Source of the DNA: an uncultured Lachnospiraceae bacterium
GTDB lineage: Bacteria; Bacillota; Clostridia; Lachnospirales; Lachnospiraceae
Direction: 5' to 3'
NCBI GenBank assembly: GCA_902780385.1
Contig: CACZFF010000019.1
Coordinates: forward strand, 27,211-91,210
Length of the DNA: 64,000 nucleotides
Part shown: positions 34,530 to 43,147 of the stretch, piece after piece
Position numbering within the stretch: the first letter of the stretch is position 1
How the letters are laid out: each line of letters begins with the position of its first letter
The notes under the pieces: model-generated
Seen by the model: only the letters and a program-made list of their open reading frames with translations
The model's database searches: none
What the model was told of the DNA's origin: nothing
Position numbers and translations under genes: made by a program

Positions 34530-34668
34530 GAGTGAAAAACATTGCCGATGCAATATTTTTCACTCCAGAGGTTTGTGCCGCGGGACGGCCCAAACCTCCG
34601 GGAACCCATCGGCAAAATCGCCAATTTCAAAGTCCTTATACGAAAGACTTTGAAATGCGGATTTTGCC
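34530..34668 (+). repeat. Structured intercistronic repeat between EIIB and EIIC
   Basis: It contains hairpin GAGTGAAAAA/TTTTTCACTC (34530-34539/34556-34565), then a 23-bp block (34572-34594, TTTGTGCCGCGG followed by GACGGCCCAAA), then a long hairpin (34611-34619 with 34660-34668 and 34624-34634 with 34646-34656). The hairpin plus the 23-bp block recurs inverted at 51485-51550. In this operon it may act as an mRNA processing or stability site. Confidence 0.65.
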
Positions 34669-34731
34669 TCGGGGTCTATGAAAATGAGCTTTTCGGTTTT
34701 CCAAGATTTCATCTGAAAGAGGAGATTTAAA

Positions 34732-35592
34732 ATGTCAATCAATATAGTTCAGGCAATCATCCTTGGCCTGTTTGCGTCCCTGTCCAGTATGCCCGGACTC
34801 GGCGGAACATCCATCGGTAACTACACACTCGGCCGTCCCCTGGTCGGCGGACTCATCTGCGGCATCGTCCTCGGCGACATCCCCACCGGTATCCTGGTCG
34901 GCTGCGCCATGCAGGTCGTCTACATCGCTCTGGTCACCCCCGGCGGCACAGTTTCCGCAGACGTTCGTGCGGTCTCCTATATCGGTATTCCGCTGGCAAT
35001 GATCGCCCTCAAGAGCTATGGTCTTGATCCCGCTTCCGCAGAAGGAACTGCTCTTGCAACTTCCTTCGGCACCATGGTCGGTACCATCGGTACTGTCCTT
35101 TTCTACGGCACAGCTACCATGAACCTTGTCTGGCAGCACATGGGCTGGGCATGGGTAGACAAGCGCGAGTATGACAAGCTCCCTCTGGTCGACTATGTAT
35201 TCCCCTGGATCTCCCACATCTGCTTCTCCCTGATCCCCACAGTTGCGATGTGCATGGCCGGTGAGCCTGTTGTCAACCTGATCAAGGAAAAACTTCCCAT
35301 GGATGGTATCCCGATGAAGACACTCTTCACTGTCGGTGCTCTCCTTCCCTGCGTAGGTATTGCGATCCTGCTCAAGCAGATCGTCCGCAACGTGCTTGAT
35401 TTTATTCCCTATCTCTTCGGTTTCACACTGGCAGCTTCCATGGGCATCAACCTGGTCGCTTCCACAGTTGTCGCAGGCCTTTTCGCAATCCTGATCTTCA
35501 AGCTGAAAATGCTTGAGCTCAGAAAACCCGCCGCGGCCTCGTCAAGCGCAGCAGCTGATAACGGATGGGATGATGATGAGGAGGATATCTGA
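34732..35592 (+). CDS. Mannose-family PTS component IIC
   Basis: This is the sugar-channel subunit with about eight membrane segments. Family segments include GTSIGNYTLGRPLVGGLICGIVLGD in outline near residues 25-50 and AMQVVYIALVTPGG. It carries an unusual soluble C-terminal tail rich in Ala, Ser and Asp (about residues 262-286). GAGGAG precedes ATG 34732, and its stop lies 2 bases before the IID start. It works with IID as the membrane complex. Confidence 0.92.
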   Translation: MSINIVQAIILGLFASLSSMPGLGGTSIGNYTLGRPLVGGLICGIVLGDIPTGILVGCAMQVVYIALVTPGGTVSADVRAVSYIGIPLAMIALKSYGLDPASAEGTALATSFGTMVGTIGTVLFYGTATMNLVWQHMGWAWVDKREYDKLPLVDYVFPWISHICFSLIPTVAMCMAGEPVVNLIKEKLPMDGIPMKTLFTVGALLPCVGIAILLKQIVRNVLDFIPYLFGFTLAASMGINLVASTVVAGLFAILIFKLKMLELRKPAAASSSAAADNGWDDDEEDI

Positions 35593-35594
35593 TC

Positions 35595-36434
35595 ATGGCA
35601 GAAAAGAAATTATCTAAAAAAGCGTTAAACAGTGGTTTCCACAGATGGTATTACGGAAACCTGACCTGCTTCTCTCAGGAGCACATGCAGACATTCGGTT
35701 ACCTTTGCTCCATGCTTCCTCTCTGCAAAGAGCTGTATGCGGATGATCCCGACAGGATGGCCGAATCCATGGATACATACAGAACCTTCTTCAACACAGA
35801 GCCTCAGCTGGGTGCCATCATCGTCGGTGTCACAGCAGGTCTGGAAGAAGCCCGCGCAAACGGTGCGGAAGATGTTGACAGCGAGACCATCAACGGCCTG
35901 CGCGCAGGTCTGATGGGCCCCATCGCCGGTATCGGTGACTCCCTGGTCGTCGGTACTGTGATCCCGATCCTTCTGGGTATCGCCATGGGTATGTCCGGCG
36001 GCGGTTCCCCTATGGGCGCGATCTTCTACATCATCGTATGGAACCTCTTCGCATACTTCGGAATGCGTTTCCTCTACTTCAAGGGCTACGACATGGGTAC
36101 CAAGGCCGTCGAGTTCCTTGTCGGCGATATCGGCAACGCCATCCGTGAAGCAGTTACCACCCTGGGCGGAATCGTCATCGGCGCGGTATCCGCGTCCTGG
36201 ATCAGCGTCAAGACCAGCTTTGCCCTCTACAATGAGGCGGGCGAAGCTTACATGGTCCTGCAGGAGAAGTTCGACAGCGTCTTCCCCGGCATGCTGACCG
36301 CGATCTTCGTTATCTTCTGCTGGTGGCTGATGGCCAAGAAGCAGCTGAGCCCTCTGAAAGTCATGGGCCTGCTGGTCGTCATCGCTTTCGTCGGTGTTCT
36401 GATCGGATTCTTCAACCCCGGACTTGCTTATTAA
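35595..36434 (+). CDS. Mannose-family PTS component IID
   Basis: The 279-residue second membrane subunit shows the typical start KKALNSGFHRWYYGNLTCFSQEHMQ, GLRAGLMGPIAGIGDSLVVGT and a C-terminal membrane segment ending GFFNPGLAY. GAGGATATC precedes the ATG. Together with the GH32 hydrolase gene downstream it suggests uptake of fructose, glucose, mannose or a related sugar; the mannose family does not allow a finer call. Confidence 0.93.
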   Translation: MAEKKLSKKALNSGFHRWYYGNLTCFSQEHMQTFGYLCSMLPLCKELYADDPDRMAESMDTYRTFFNTEPQLGAIIVGVTAGLEEARANGAEDVDSETINGLRAGLMGPIAGIGDSLVVGTVIPILLGIAMGMSGGGSPMGAIFYIIVWNLFAYFGMRFLYFKGYDMGTKAVEFLVGDIGNAIREAVTTLGGIVIGAVSASWISVKTSFALYNEAGEAYMVLQEKFDSVFPGMLTAIFVIFCWWLMAKKQLSPLKVMGLLVVIAFVGVLIGFFNPGLAY

Positions 36435-36683
36435 TAGAGAACAGCACCGGGAAATGCCCGGGGACAGACTTGTCCCGTCATTGAAAAAGACGAAAAGGCA
36501 AAAGAAAACAGGCAGTGATAACAGGCAGTGATGCAGACCGTTCTCCAGCAGTAAACTGCCGTGTGACTGCTCATTCCCTCCCCTCTGAGGTTCTGAGGTG
36601 TGAGTAACTCTGCCGGAATTATGTGCCGGGAGGATCTATTCCTTCCGGCACTGTTTTAAACAGGGCTCGAAAGTGAGGAGACC

Positions 36684-37055
36684 ATGGAGGATCAGATGAA
36701 AGATCAGAAACTTCCCGCAAATGATTCCGCAGTAGATTCCGCAGGCAGGACAGGCCTCTCTGCCGGTCAGCTGATGCAGGAGGCAAAGCGTCAGTCACAG
36801 GCACTGAAAATGATCGGCAGATGGCGCACGATCGGGTTTGTTGTGGCAGCGGTCGGCGCGGTGCTTCTTTACAATGGATTGACAGGAGCGGGCAGGAGCA
36901 TCCCTCTGATCGCCTTCGGAACAGTAGTTGTGGCAGTCGGTATGGCTGCAGCGATCCTCTGTGACATGGGAATCCGGAACGGACGCCGCAATGTGGAAAA
37001 GATCCTCGATGCGGCGCAGGGAGGATCGTCACAAAGAGCCTCTGAAGATGCCTGA
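36684..37055 (+). CDS. Small two-helix membrane protein, unknown
   Basis: This 123-residue protein has a hydrophilic N terminus (about 45 residues), two membrane segments (about 50-66 and 72-93) separated by a short loop containing TGAGRS, and a short charged C terminus. I do not recognise the family. GAGGAG precedes the ATG. It sits between the PTS operon and the HPr-like gene, so a link to sugar transport is possible but unproven. The 36435-36683 gap upstream has no gene. Confidence 0.7.
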   Translation: MEDQMKDQKLPANDSAVDSAGRTGLSAGQLMQEAKRQSQALKMIGRWRTIGFVVAAVGAVLLYNGLTGAGRSIPLIAFGTVVVAVGMAAAILCDMGIRNGRRNVEKILDAAQGGSSQRASEDA

Positions 37056-37151
37056 CAGACCAGTCATGCACTATATGACAACAGGTTGTACGATACCTGC
37101 ATGCCTTGCAGGGCATGAGCAGGAGTAACGCCAACAGCAGGGAGCAGAAAT

Positions 37152-37409
37152 ATGAAGAGCATGACTTTTGTAGTTCACAATGAAAACGGACTGGATGCCC
37201 GCCTTGCGGGGCAACTCGTCAAGGAGTGTATCGCATGTGCAGGCAGGGTCACAATCCGGAAAGGCAGAAAAACCGGGGACGGCAAAACGATCTTTAATGT
37301 AATGAGTCTTCGGGTGCGCAAAGGAGACTCCATTGAGATCGAACTGGAAGGCGGTCCGGAGGAAGAAGACAGCCGGCGCCTGACAGAATTTGCCGAACTG
37401 AATCTGTGA
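37152..37409 (+). CDS. HPr-like protein with Asp15 in place of His15
   Basis: The 85-residue length and fold pattern are those of HPr, the PTS phosphocarrier: NENGLDARLAGQLVK corresponds to the active-site loop and KTIFNVMSLRVRKGD to the regulatory-site helix. In HPr residue 15 is the phosphorylated histidine and residue 46 the regulatory serine; here they are Asp15 and Thr46, counted from the first Met. It cannot carry PTS phosphate in the normal way. A regulatory role comparable to Bacillus Crh, which has Gln15, is the best inference. It lies downstream of the mannose-family PTS genes. Confidence 0.85.
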   Translation: MKSMTFVVHNENGLDARLAGQLVKECIACAGRVTIRKGRKTGDGKTIFNVMSLRVRKGDSIEIELEGGPEEEDSRRLTEFAELNL

Positions 37410-37484
37410 CAAGACACGGATTATCAAAAGGAATATTTGAACAGACCGGCAGGGACCGCATGATCCTCCGGTCTGTTCGTGTAT

Positions 37485-37568
37485 GGGAGACAGGTGGAGA
37501 CAGGGGACGGTTCTTTGTCTCCTCCCCGGAGGAGACAAAGAACCGTCCCCTGTCTCCACCTGTCTCCC
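37485..37568 (+). repeat. Perfect 41-bp palindrome with GGGGACGGTTCT core
   Basis: Arms 37485-37525 and 37528-37568 are perfectly complementary with a two-base centre. The arm contains two GGAGACAGG units and the core GGGGACGGTTCT shared with 28563-28630. It follows a smaller hairpin (GACCGG...CCGGTC, about 37443-37473) that probably ends the HPr transcript. Confidence 0.85.
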
Positions 37569-37702
37569 TTCTGTCTCCCCTTCAGGCCTCAGACATGATA
37601 TAATAAAAAAGATTGGAGAAGGCAGTGGAGTACCATCGAACTGCGCAGAAGGTCGGTCTGTTTCCGGGTCTTTTCCTCGTTGTTCTAAGAAAGGAAAAAA
37701 CT

Positions 37703-38512
37703 ATGTACAAAATCATTACCTGCGATCTGGATGAGACCCTGCTCAGCATGGATCGCTCTATCTGCCGGAGAAATATTGAGGCGATCCGTGCGGCGACAGA
37801 GAAGGGCATCAAATTTGTCTGTGCTTCCGGCAGGGGCTATATGTCTTTCCAGAACACCCTGCAGGAGATCGGCCTGTTTGACCTTCCGGATCAGTATTCC
37901 ATTTCGTTTAACGGCGGAGCCATTACGGAAAATAAGGGAAACCGCCTGCTTCATTTGGAGGGCATCTCCTGGGAACTGGCAGACGCTCTTTTCAGGAAGG
38001 GGCGGGAATATGATGTCTGCCAGCACATCTATACTCAGGACACGGTCTATCTGTACAACAGCAATGAGGATGAGGTGGATTTCCTCAATAACCGCCAGGA
38101 CTTCATTGAAATCTTTGATGAGGACCTGTCTTTCCTGAAAGGGCAGCAGATCATCAAGATCCTCTACCAGCATGTGGGCTATGATTTCCTCAACCCCATT
38201 GAAAAAGAACTGGAGTACCTGACCGGCGACTGCGAAGTGAGCTATTCCAGCGGCCGCTATCTTGAGTTTAATAAAAAAGGCGTAAGTAAAGGAAACGGAC
38301 TTCGGCGTCTGGCAGCGATTCTCGGTGTGGATATGAAGGACACGATCGCCATTGGTGACAATGTGAATGACCTGTCCATGATCCAGGCGGCCGGGATCGG
38401 CGCCGCGGTCGGCAACGTTTTTGAGGGAATGATCGATGAGTGCGATTATATCGCAAAGGCTTCCAACGACGAGGGCGGTGTAGGAGAGATCATCGAGAAA
38501 TACGTTCTGTAG
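37703..38512 (+). CDS. Cof-type HAD phosphatase
   Basis: This 269-residue HAD hydrolase has the nucleophile motif DLDETLLS, motif II CASGRGY, a C2B cap in the middle, Lys in NKKGVSKGNGL and motif IV GDNVNDLSM. Cof-family enzymes dephosphorylate sugar phosphates and similar metabolites. ATG 37703 follows AAAGGA. Its position between PTS and GH32 genes is consistent with sugar-phosphate turnover. Confidence 0.92.
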   Translation: MYKIITCDLDETLLSMDRSICRRNIEAIRAATEKGIKFVCASGRGYMSFQNTLQEIGLFDLPDQYSISFNGGAITENKGNRLLHLEGISWELADALFRKGREYDVCQHIYTQDTVYLYNSNEDEVDFLNNRQDFIEIFDEDLSFLKGQQIIKILYQHVGYDFLNPIEKELEYLTGDCEVSYSSGRYLEFNKKGVSKGNGLRRLAAILGVDMKDTIAIGDNVNDLSMIQAAGIGAAVGNVFEGMIDECDYIAKASNDEGGVGEIIEKYVL

Positions 38513-38539
38513 TCAATGCGTCCGGCTGAATCCGCAGCA

Positions 38540-38731
38540 GTATGAATAAACAGTGAGTCAAGCGGCTGCAAATGCCGAGCTCGCTCGAGCATTTGCAGAC
38601 ATTTGACGAGCGTCCAAACACGAGGAAGAAGCCATTTTGCATGCCCTAAGCATGCAAAATGAGCGGAATCCGAGTGTTTGGAGCGATGCGAGAGCGCCCT
38701 TGGCGCGGAGCAGCGCGTAGTTTATTCATAC
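38540..38731 (+). repeat. 192-bp nested inverted-repeat element
   Basis: Perfect 12-bp terminal inverted repeats GTATGAATAAAC/GTTTATTCATAC (38540-38551/38720-38731) enclose several hairpins: CTGCAAATGC with GCATTTGCAG, CATTTTGCATGC/GCATGCAAAATG, CCAAACAC with GTGTTTGG around it, and GCGCC/GGCGC. No direct repeat flanks it and nothing is encoded. It could be a MITE-like insertion or a structured RNA. The rest of the gap to 38898 is leader of the GH32 gene. Confidence 0.7.
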
Positions 38732-38898
38732 ATGTTTGCGGGCACCCGCCCATGGAGCAGCAGTTTGAAAAACTGAACTCTGCCTGCTTTTGGAAAAGAA
38801 AACAGAGGCTGCCATATATGGGCCTTTTCCCGATGGGAATGATAAAAAAGAAGTACTGTCACGTGCAGGCCCTTTTCGGGCGGAAAGGAGATCTCCAA

Positions 38899-40380
38899 AT
38901 GAGAGAATGGACCAAGGAAGAAAAGTATCGTTATCTGAAGGATCCGCAGGAACTGGGCGAGCTGTACGAGAAGATTTCCGCCTCCGTCTACCGCCAGCAT
39001 TTCCACAATCAGGCAGTGACCGGCCTGATGAACGATCCCAACGGATTTGTCTGGCACGACAACCGCTGGCACCTCTTTTATCAGTGGTGTCCCTGGGGCG
39101 CGGTGCACGGGCTCAAGCACTGGTATCATATCATTTCCAAGGACCTCGTGACCTGGCGGAACCTGGGCGTCTGCCTGCTGCCCGATCAGGAGGACGGCTA
39201 TGACAACAAGGGTGTCTACTCCGGCTCTGCCATGCCCATAGGCGACAAGATTTATCTCTATTATACCGGCAACCACAGAGATCCTGACTGGACGCGCCAC
39301 GCCTATACCTGCCTGGCTCGTCTGGGCAAGGACGGCTGGCCGGAAAAATATCCCCTGCCTCTGTTCGGCGCGCATCCCGGCTATACCGAGCATCAGCGCG
39401 ATCCCAAGATCATTCAGATTCCCGGTCAGGAAAAGTATTACATGATCGTAGGCGCGCAGACCCTGGATAAGCGGGGCTGTGTACTGGTCTATTCCTCTGA
39501 GGATCTCCAGCATGGCTGGACTTTCGAGGGCGAGCTGAAGGTCCCGGGCTTTGAGAACTTCGGCGATATGTGGGAGTGCCCTTCCATCGAGCATTTGGGC
39601 GGCACGGATGTCCTTCTTCTGTGCCCGCAGCATCTGACTCTTCCCGGCCGCGGCCAGAGCCAGAATCACAACGGCTATATCCTTGGTCATATGGACTGGG
39701 ACAGCCTTACCTTCACCCCCGACGGCCAGTTCCATGTACTCGACTTCGGGTTTGATTCCTATGCGGCAGCCTGCGCCAATAACCTGCAGGATGCCGACAA
39801 GGCCATTCTGATCGCCTGGATGGGCGTGCCGGACGTCTCTTATCCGACGGACGAAGAGGACTGGGCCGGATGCCTGACCCTTCCCCGTGAGCTGACCGTG
39901 CGCGGACGCCGTCTGATCCAGCAGCCCCTTCCCGAACTCAAAAAACTCCGCGAGGAAAAGATCGTCCTGACTCCCAACGAGGCAGGGTGCTTCCCTCTTC
40001 CTGTCGCGGCAGAGGTGGAACTTGACTGCCGCAAAGGGGATGTGCGTCTGGATATGTTCACGGACAAAGACGGAAACGGCGGCCTCTCCATCTGCTACAG
40101 CGAGGAGAAAAAAGAGATCACCGTTGACCGCAGCGGCATGCATATCCGCTTCAACCAGTCCGAGGGCGAGAGCCGCACAAGGCCGCTGGAAAACGGCCTG
40201 CAGCACTTCCGTATTTTTGTCGACAGCTCTTCGATCGAGATCTTCGTCAATGACGGTGACGCAGTATTTACCTCCCGCATCTTCCCTGAAGCGGATGAGC
40301 ACTACTTCAAGGTGCAGGGCGATACCTTCAACCGTATGTGGACGCTCAAGAATGCGGTCAAGGACAGTTTCCTCATTTAA
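38899..40380 (+). CDS. scrB: GH32 beta-fructosidase (sucrose-6-phosphate hydrolase type)
   Basis: The 493-residue enzyme hydrolyses beta-fructofuranosidic bonds, most likely in sucrose-6-phosphate after PTS import, or in short fructans. GH32 motifs are present: MNDPNG with nucleophile Asp46, QRDPK (transition-state Asp) and WECPS with the acid/base Glu, then the C-terminal beta-sandwich with FVDSSSIEIFVNDG. No signal peptide is seen, so it is cytosolic. ATG 38899 follows AAAGGAG; 80 further codons are open upstream but cross the inverted-repeat element. Confidence 0.9.
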   Translation: MREWTKEEKYRYLKDPQELGELYEKISASVYRQHFHNQAVTGLMNDPNGFVWHDNRWHLFYQWCPWGAVHGLKHWYHIISKDLVTWRNLGVCLLPDQEDGYDNKGVYSGSAMPIGDKIYLYYTGNHRDPDWTRHAYTCLARLGKDGWPEKYPLPLFGAHPGYTEHQRDPKIIQIPGQEKYYMIVGAQTLDKRGCVLVYSSEDLQHGWTFEGELKVPGFENFGDMWECPSIEHLGGTDVLLLCPQHLTLPGRGQSQNHNGYILGHMDWDSLTFTPDGQFHVLDFGFDSYAAACANNLQDADKAILIAWMGVPDVSYPTDEEDWAGCLTLPRELTVRGRRLIQQPLPELKKLREEKIVLTPNEAGCFPLPVAAEVELDCRKGDVRLDMFTDKDGNGGLSICYSEEKKEITVDRSGMHIRFNQSEGESRTRPLENGLQHFRIFVDSSSIEIFVNDGDAVFTSRIFPEADEHYFKVQGDTFNRMWTLKNAVKDSFLI

Positions 40381-40416
40381 GATTTTGGATCGGAATGATC
40401 AGGTCATAGATTTGAG

Positions 40417-40965
40417 ATGACGGAAAAAGAGAAGAAAAATATCAGTAAGTTTATTTCAAAAATATTGAGGCACAGGCCGGAGATTATCGGGATTCGTCTG
40501 GATGAGCATGGCTGGGCGGATGTCGATGAGCTGATCGCGGGTGTCCGCAGGGCGGGGCATCCGGGTTTTGACCGCGAGATGCTGGACGAAATCGTAGAGA
40601 CCAATAATAAAAAGCGGTATTCCTATAGTGTGGACGGAAGGCTGATCCGGGCAAATCAGGGGCATTCGATTCCGGTGGATGTCGAGCTGCCGAAGATGAC
40701 ACCGCCGGATGTGCTCTGGCACGGGACAGGGGAGTGCTTTCTGCCTTCGATTCAGGAGCAGGGGATACTGCGGATGGGAAGGCTATATGTGCATCTCTCA
40801 CTTGATGAGGCGACGGCAGAACAGGTGGGAAGACGGCATGGAAAGCCTGTGCTGCTGCGCGTAGATGCAAGGCGCATGGACGAGGACGGGTATGATTTTT
40901 ATTATTCCGTAAACGGTGTGTGGCTTACAGAAAAGGTGCCGGTGGGGTATTTTTATGCACCATAA
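40417..40965 (+). CDS. kptA: RNA 2'-phosphotransferase (Tpt1/KptA)
   Basis: This family transfers an internal RNA 2'-phosphate to NAD+, giving ADP-ribose 1'',2''-cyclic phosphate. Its signatures are SKFISKILRHRPEIIGI at the start, DEHGWADVDELI, NNKKRYSYS, RANQGHS, LWHGTG and VHLSLDEATAEQVG. At 182 residues it is full length. Bacterial function is unclear because bacteria lack the tRNA splicing that makes the substrate; RNA repair is a common proposal. The start has no strong ribosome binding site; it lies 36 bases after scrB. Confidence 0.92.
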   Translation: MTEKEKKNISKFISKILRHRPEIIGIRLDEHGWADVDELIAGVRRAGHPGFDREMLDEIVETNNKKRYSYSVDGRLIRANQGHSIPVDVELPKMTPPDVLWHGTGECFLPSIQEQGILRMGRLYVHLSLDEATAEQVGRRHGKPVLLRVDARRMDEDGYDFYYSVNGVWLTEKVPVGYFYAP

Positions 40966-41017
40966 AAATGGTGCGGTTTGAAGTGGTCATATATGGCTGA
41001 ATACATGGAAGTTCTGT

Positions 41018-41062
41018 GAGGTTCTGAGCCGCCGGGAATGGTTTTGACTCAGAACCTCTTCT
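41018..41062 (+). terminator. Terminator after kptA
   Basis: GAGGTTCTGAG (41018-41028) and CTCAGAACCTC (41048-41058) form a perfect 11-bp stem, followed by TTCTT. Confidence 0.8.
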
Positions 41063-41174
41063 TGCTATGTTTTCAGCCTCATGATATGATAGGAAAGTCT
41101 TTAGGTCAAAATTGCAAATGTATTCAATCCGTAAAAATACGAGAAAGTGATATAGGACAGGAGGAAACATCGAC

Positions 41175-42179
41175 ATGGGTGAGGAAAAGAAAGTCATGCT
41201 CTCGGGAATCCAGCCGAGCGGAGATCTGCATCTGGGTAACTATCTCGGGGCGATCAAGAACTGGGCGGACAGGGTCAATGACTATGACTGCTATTATTTT
41301 ATGGCGGATATGCACACGATCACGGTAAGGCAGGATCCCAAGGAGCTGCGCCGCCGCTCTCTGGAGATGCTGGCGATCTATATTGCCTGCGGCCTTGATC
41401 CGGAAAAAAATACGCTGTTCCTGCAGTCCCATGTTCCTGCACACGCACAGCTGGGATGGGTGCTTGACTGCTACACCATGTTCGGCGAGCTGACCCGTAT
41501 GACCCAGTTCAAGGACAAGTCCGAGAAGCATAAGGACAATATCAATGCGGGTCTTTTTACCTATCCTTCCCTGATGGCGGCGGATATCCTTCTTTATCAG
41601 CCTCACTACGTACCGGTCGGCGAGGACCAGAAGCAGCATGTTGAGCTGTGCAGAAATATCGCCAACCGATTCAACAATATCTACGGCGATGTCTTCCGTG
41701 TACCGGAGCCTTATATCAGCAAGATGGGCGCCAGAGTCTATGGACTGATGACTCCCGGAGACAAGATGTCAAAATCCAATCCCCAGGGCTGCGTCTTCCT
41801 CATGGATGAGCCCAACGTCATTATGAAGAAGTTCAAGCGCGCCGTCACGGATTCCGATACCGAGAACTGCGTGCACTATGATAAAGAGAACAAGCCCGGT
41901 GTCGCCAACCTCATGAACATCTATGCTACCATCACGGGCAAGACCTTCGAGGAGATCGAGAAGGAGTTCGAGGGACAGGGATACGGTGTTTTCAAGCCCG
42001 CTGTCGGCGAAGCAGTCGTGGACTGCCTGACCCCCATCCGTGAGGAGGCGAAGCGCCTGATCGCGGACAAGGCCTATCTGGATAATGTATATAAAGAGGG
42101 TGCGCAGAAAGCTTCCTATATTGCCAACAAGACCCTTCGCAAAGTATATAAAAAGATCGGTTTTTATCAGCCTAAATAA
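41175..42179 (+). CDS. trpS: Tryptophanyl-tRNA synthetase
   Basis: This class I synthetase charges tRNA-Trp. The HIGH-type motif is PSGDLHLGNYLG (residues 10-21) and the KMSKS motif appears as KMSKSNP near residue 197, with MADMHT and GEDQKQHVEL between them. The 334-residue length is normal. AGGAGG lies before the ATG. I looked for a T-box leader between the kptA terminator and the start and saw none. Confidence 0.96.
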   Translation: MGEEKKVMLSGIQPSGDLHLGNYLGAIKNWADRVNDYDCYYFMADMHTITVRQDPKELRRRSLEMLAIYIACGLDPEKNTLFLQSHVPAHAQLGWVLDCYTMFGELTRMTQFKDKSEKHKDNINAGLFTYPSLMAADILLYQPHYVPVGEDQKQHVELCRNIANRFNNIYGDVFRVPEPYISKMGARVYGLMTPGDKMSKSNPQGCVFLMDEPNVIMKKFKRAVTDSDTENCVHYDKENKPGVANLMNIYATITGKTFEEIEKEFEGQGYGVFKPAVGEAVVDCLTPIREEAKRLIADKAYLDNVYKEGAQKASYIANKTLRKVYKKIGFYQPK

Positions 42180-42283
42180 TATACTCAGAAACAATTCGGA
42201 AGCAGCGCTTGGAAGTGCGATTGACAAGTGTTTCATCCATATTGTCTTATCTCTGCGGTTCAGACATCAGGAAGGGAGAGAGT

Positions 42284-42862
42284 ATGAATTTTCTGGAAGA
42301 GAGAATCTTAAAGGACGGACAGGTCAGGCAGGGGGACATCCTCAAGGTGGACAGTTTCCTCAACCACCAGGTGGATATTACGCTTCTGGAGCAGATCGGC
42401 GATGCTTTTTATGAACATTTCAAGGACAAAAGGGTGACCCGTGTTCTCACCGTGGAATCCTCCGGTATTGCCATTGCCTACCCCGTGGCACGCCGCTTTG
42501 GTGTTCCTGCTGTATTTGCCAAAAAGGCCCGCAGCATGAACCTGGACGGTGATCTTTATACTTCGATCGTGCACTCCTATACCTACAACGTGGACAATGT
42601 CGTCACTCTTTCCAAGCAGTATCTGCACGCTGATGACAGCGTCCTGATCGTGGATGACTTCATGGCCAACGGAAAGGCCGTGCAGGGCCTTATGGATATC
42701 TGCAGGCAGGCGGGCGCAGAAGTCGCCGGTATCGGAATTGCCATCGAAAAAGGATTCCAGAACGGCGGAAGACTCCTGCGTGAAGCAGGTGCCGATCTCT
42801 ACAGCCTGGCGATCGTGGATTCCATGTCAGATGACGGAAAGATCGAGTTCCGCGCACATTAA
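42284..42862 (+). CDS. xpt: Xanthine phosphoribosyltransferase
   Basis: Xpt salvages xanthine into XMP with PRPP. The 192-residue protein starts MNFLEERILKDG, and the PRPP-binding loop is VLIVDDFMANGKA near residue 126; ILKVDSFLNHQVD is the family N-terminal segment. ATG 42284 follows GAAGGGAGA. No purine riboswitch is visible in the 104-base gap after trpS. Confidence 0.94.
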   Translation: MNFLEERILKDGQVRQGDILKVDSFLNHQVDITLLEQIGDAFYEHFKDKRVTRVLTVESSGIAIAYPVARRFGVPAVFAKKARSMNLDGDLYTSIVHSYTYNVDNVVTLSKQYLHADDSVLIVDDFMANGKAVQGLMDICRQAGAEVAGIGIAIEKGFQNGGRLLREAGADLYSLAIVDSMSDDGKIEFRAH

Positions 42863-42927
42863 AAAACTGCGTATGCTATGGAAATGATTCCCGGCCCGGT
42901 ACGGGCGGGAAATATTGATATGCGAAA

Positions 42928-43122
42928 ACAGAACGGGGCTGTGTTACTGTGTACACGCCCTGTCGAGGGCGTGTACAAGTAACGTTGCGAAAATCGCATT
43001 CCAACAAAGCGAAGCATTGTCTGCGCTGTGCGCGCGATTTTCGCCGTTTAACTCGGGTTTTTCGCGAAAAGCGCGCGAAAAACACCTCGCGTTTCAGGTG
43101 AGTCTGTACAGAACGGGGCTGT
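42928..43122 (+). mobile_element. 165-bp structured MITE-like element, copy B with 15-bp flanking repeats
   Basis: The element 42943-43107 starts GTTACTG and is flanked by identical 15-bp repeats ACAGAACGGGGCTGT (42928-42942, 43108-43122); the last few bases may belong to the element end. Hairpins match copy A in position: TGTACACGCCC/GGGCGTGTACA, GCGAAAATCGC/GCGATTTTCGC (42987-42997/43034-43044) and TTTTTCGCG/CGCGAAAAA (43058-43066/43074-43082). Conserved linkers include ATTCCAACA, AACTCGGGTTTT and CTCGCGTTTCAGG. It appears to have split a terminator whose intact copy lies at 43115. Confidence 0.75.
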
Positions 43123-43147
43123 CACATAATGTGATATGCCCCTTTTT
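43115..43147 (+). terminator. Terminator downstream of element B
   Basis: GGGGC...GCCCC closes an imperfect stem that includes TCAC/GTGA, followed by five T residues. Half of it is duplicated on the far side of the 165-bp element, which suggests it was the insertion target and the xpt terminator. Confidence 0.7.

Noticed and set aside
41063-41174. T-box leader upstream of trpS
   Set aside because: No T-box core (AGGGTGGNACCGCG-type) or specifier stem could be found; the gap only holds the kptA terminator and a simple ribosome binding site.
42180-42283. Purine riboswitch upstream of xpt
   Set aside because: The gap is only 104 bases and lacks the three-way-junction core sequences of the guanine aptamer.
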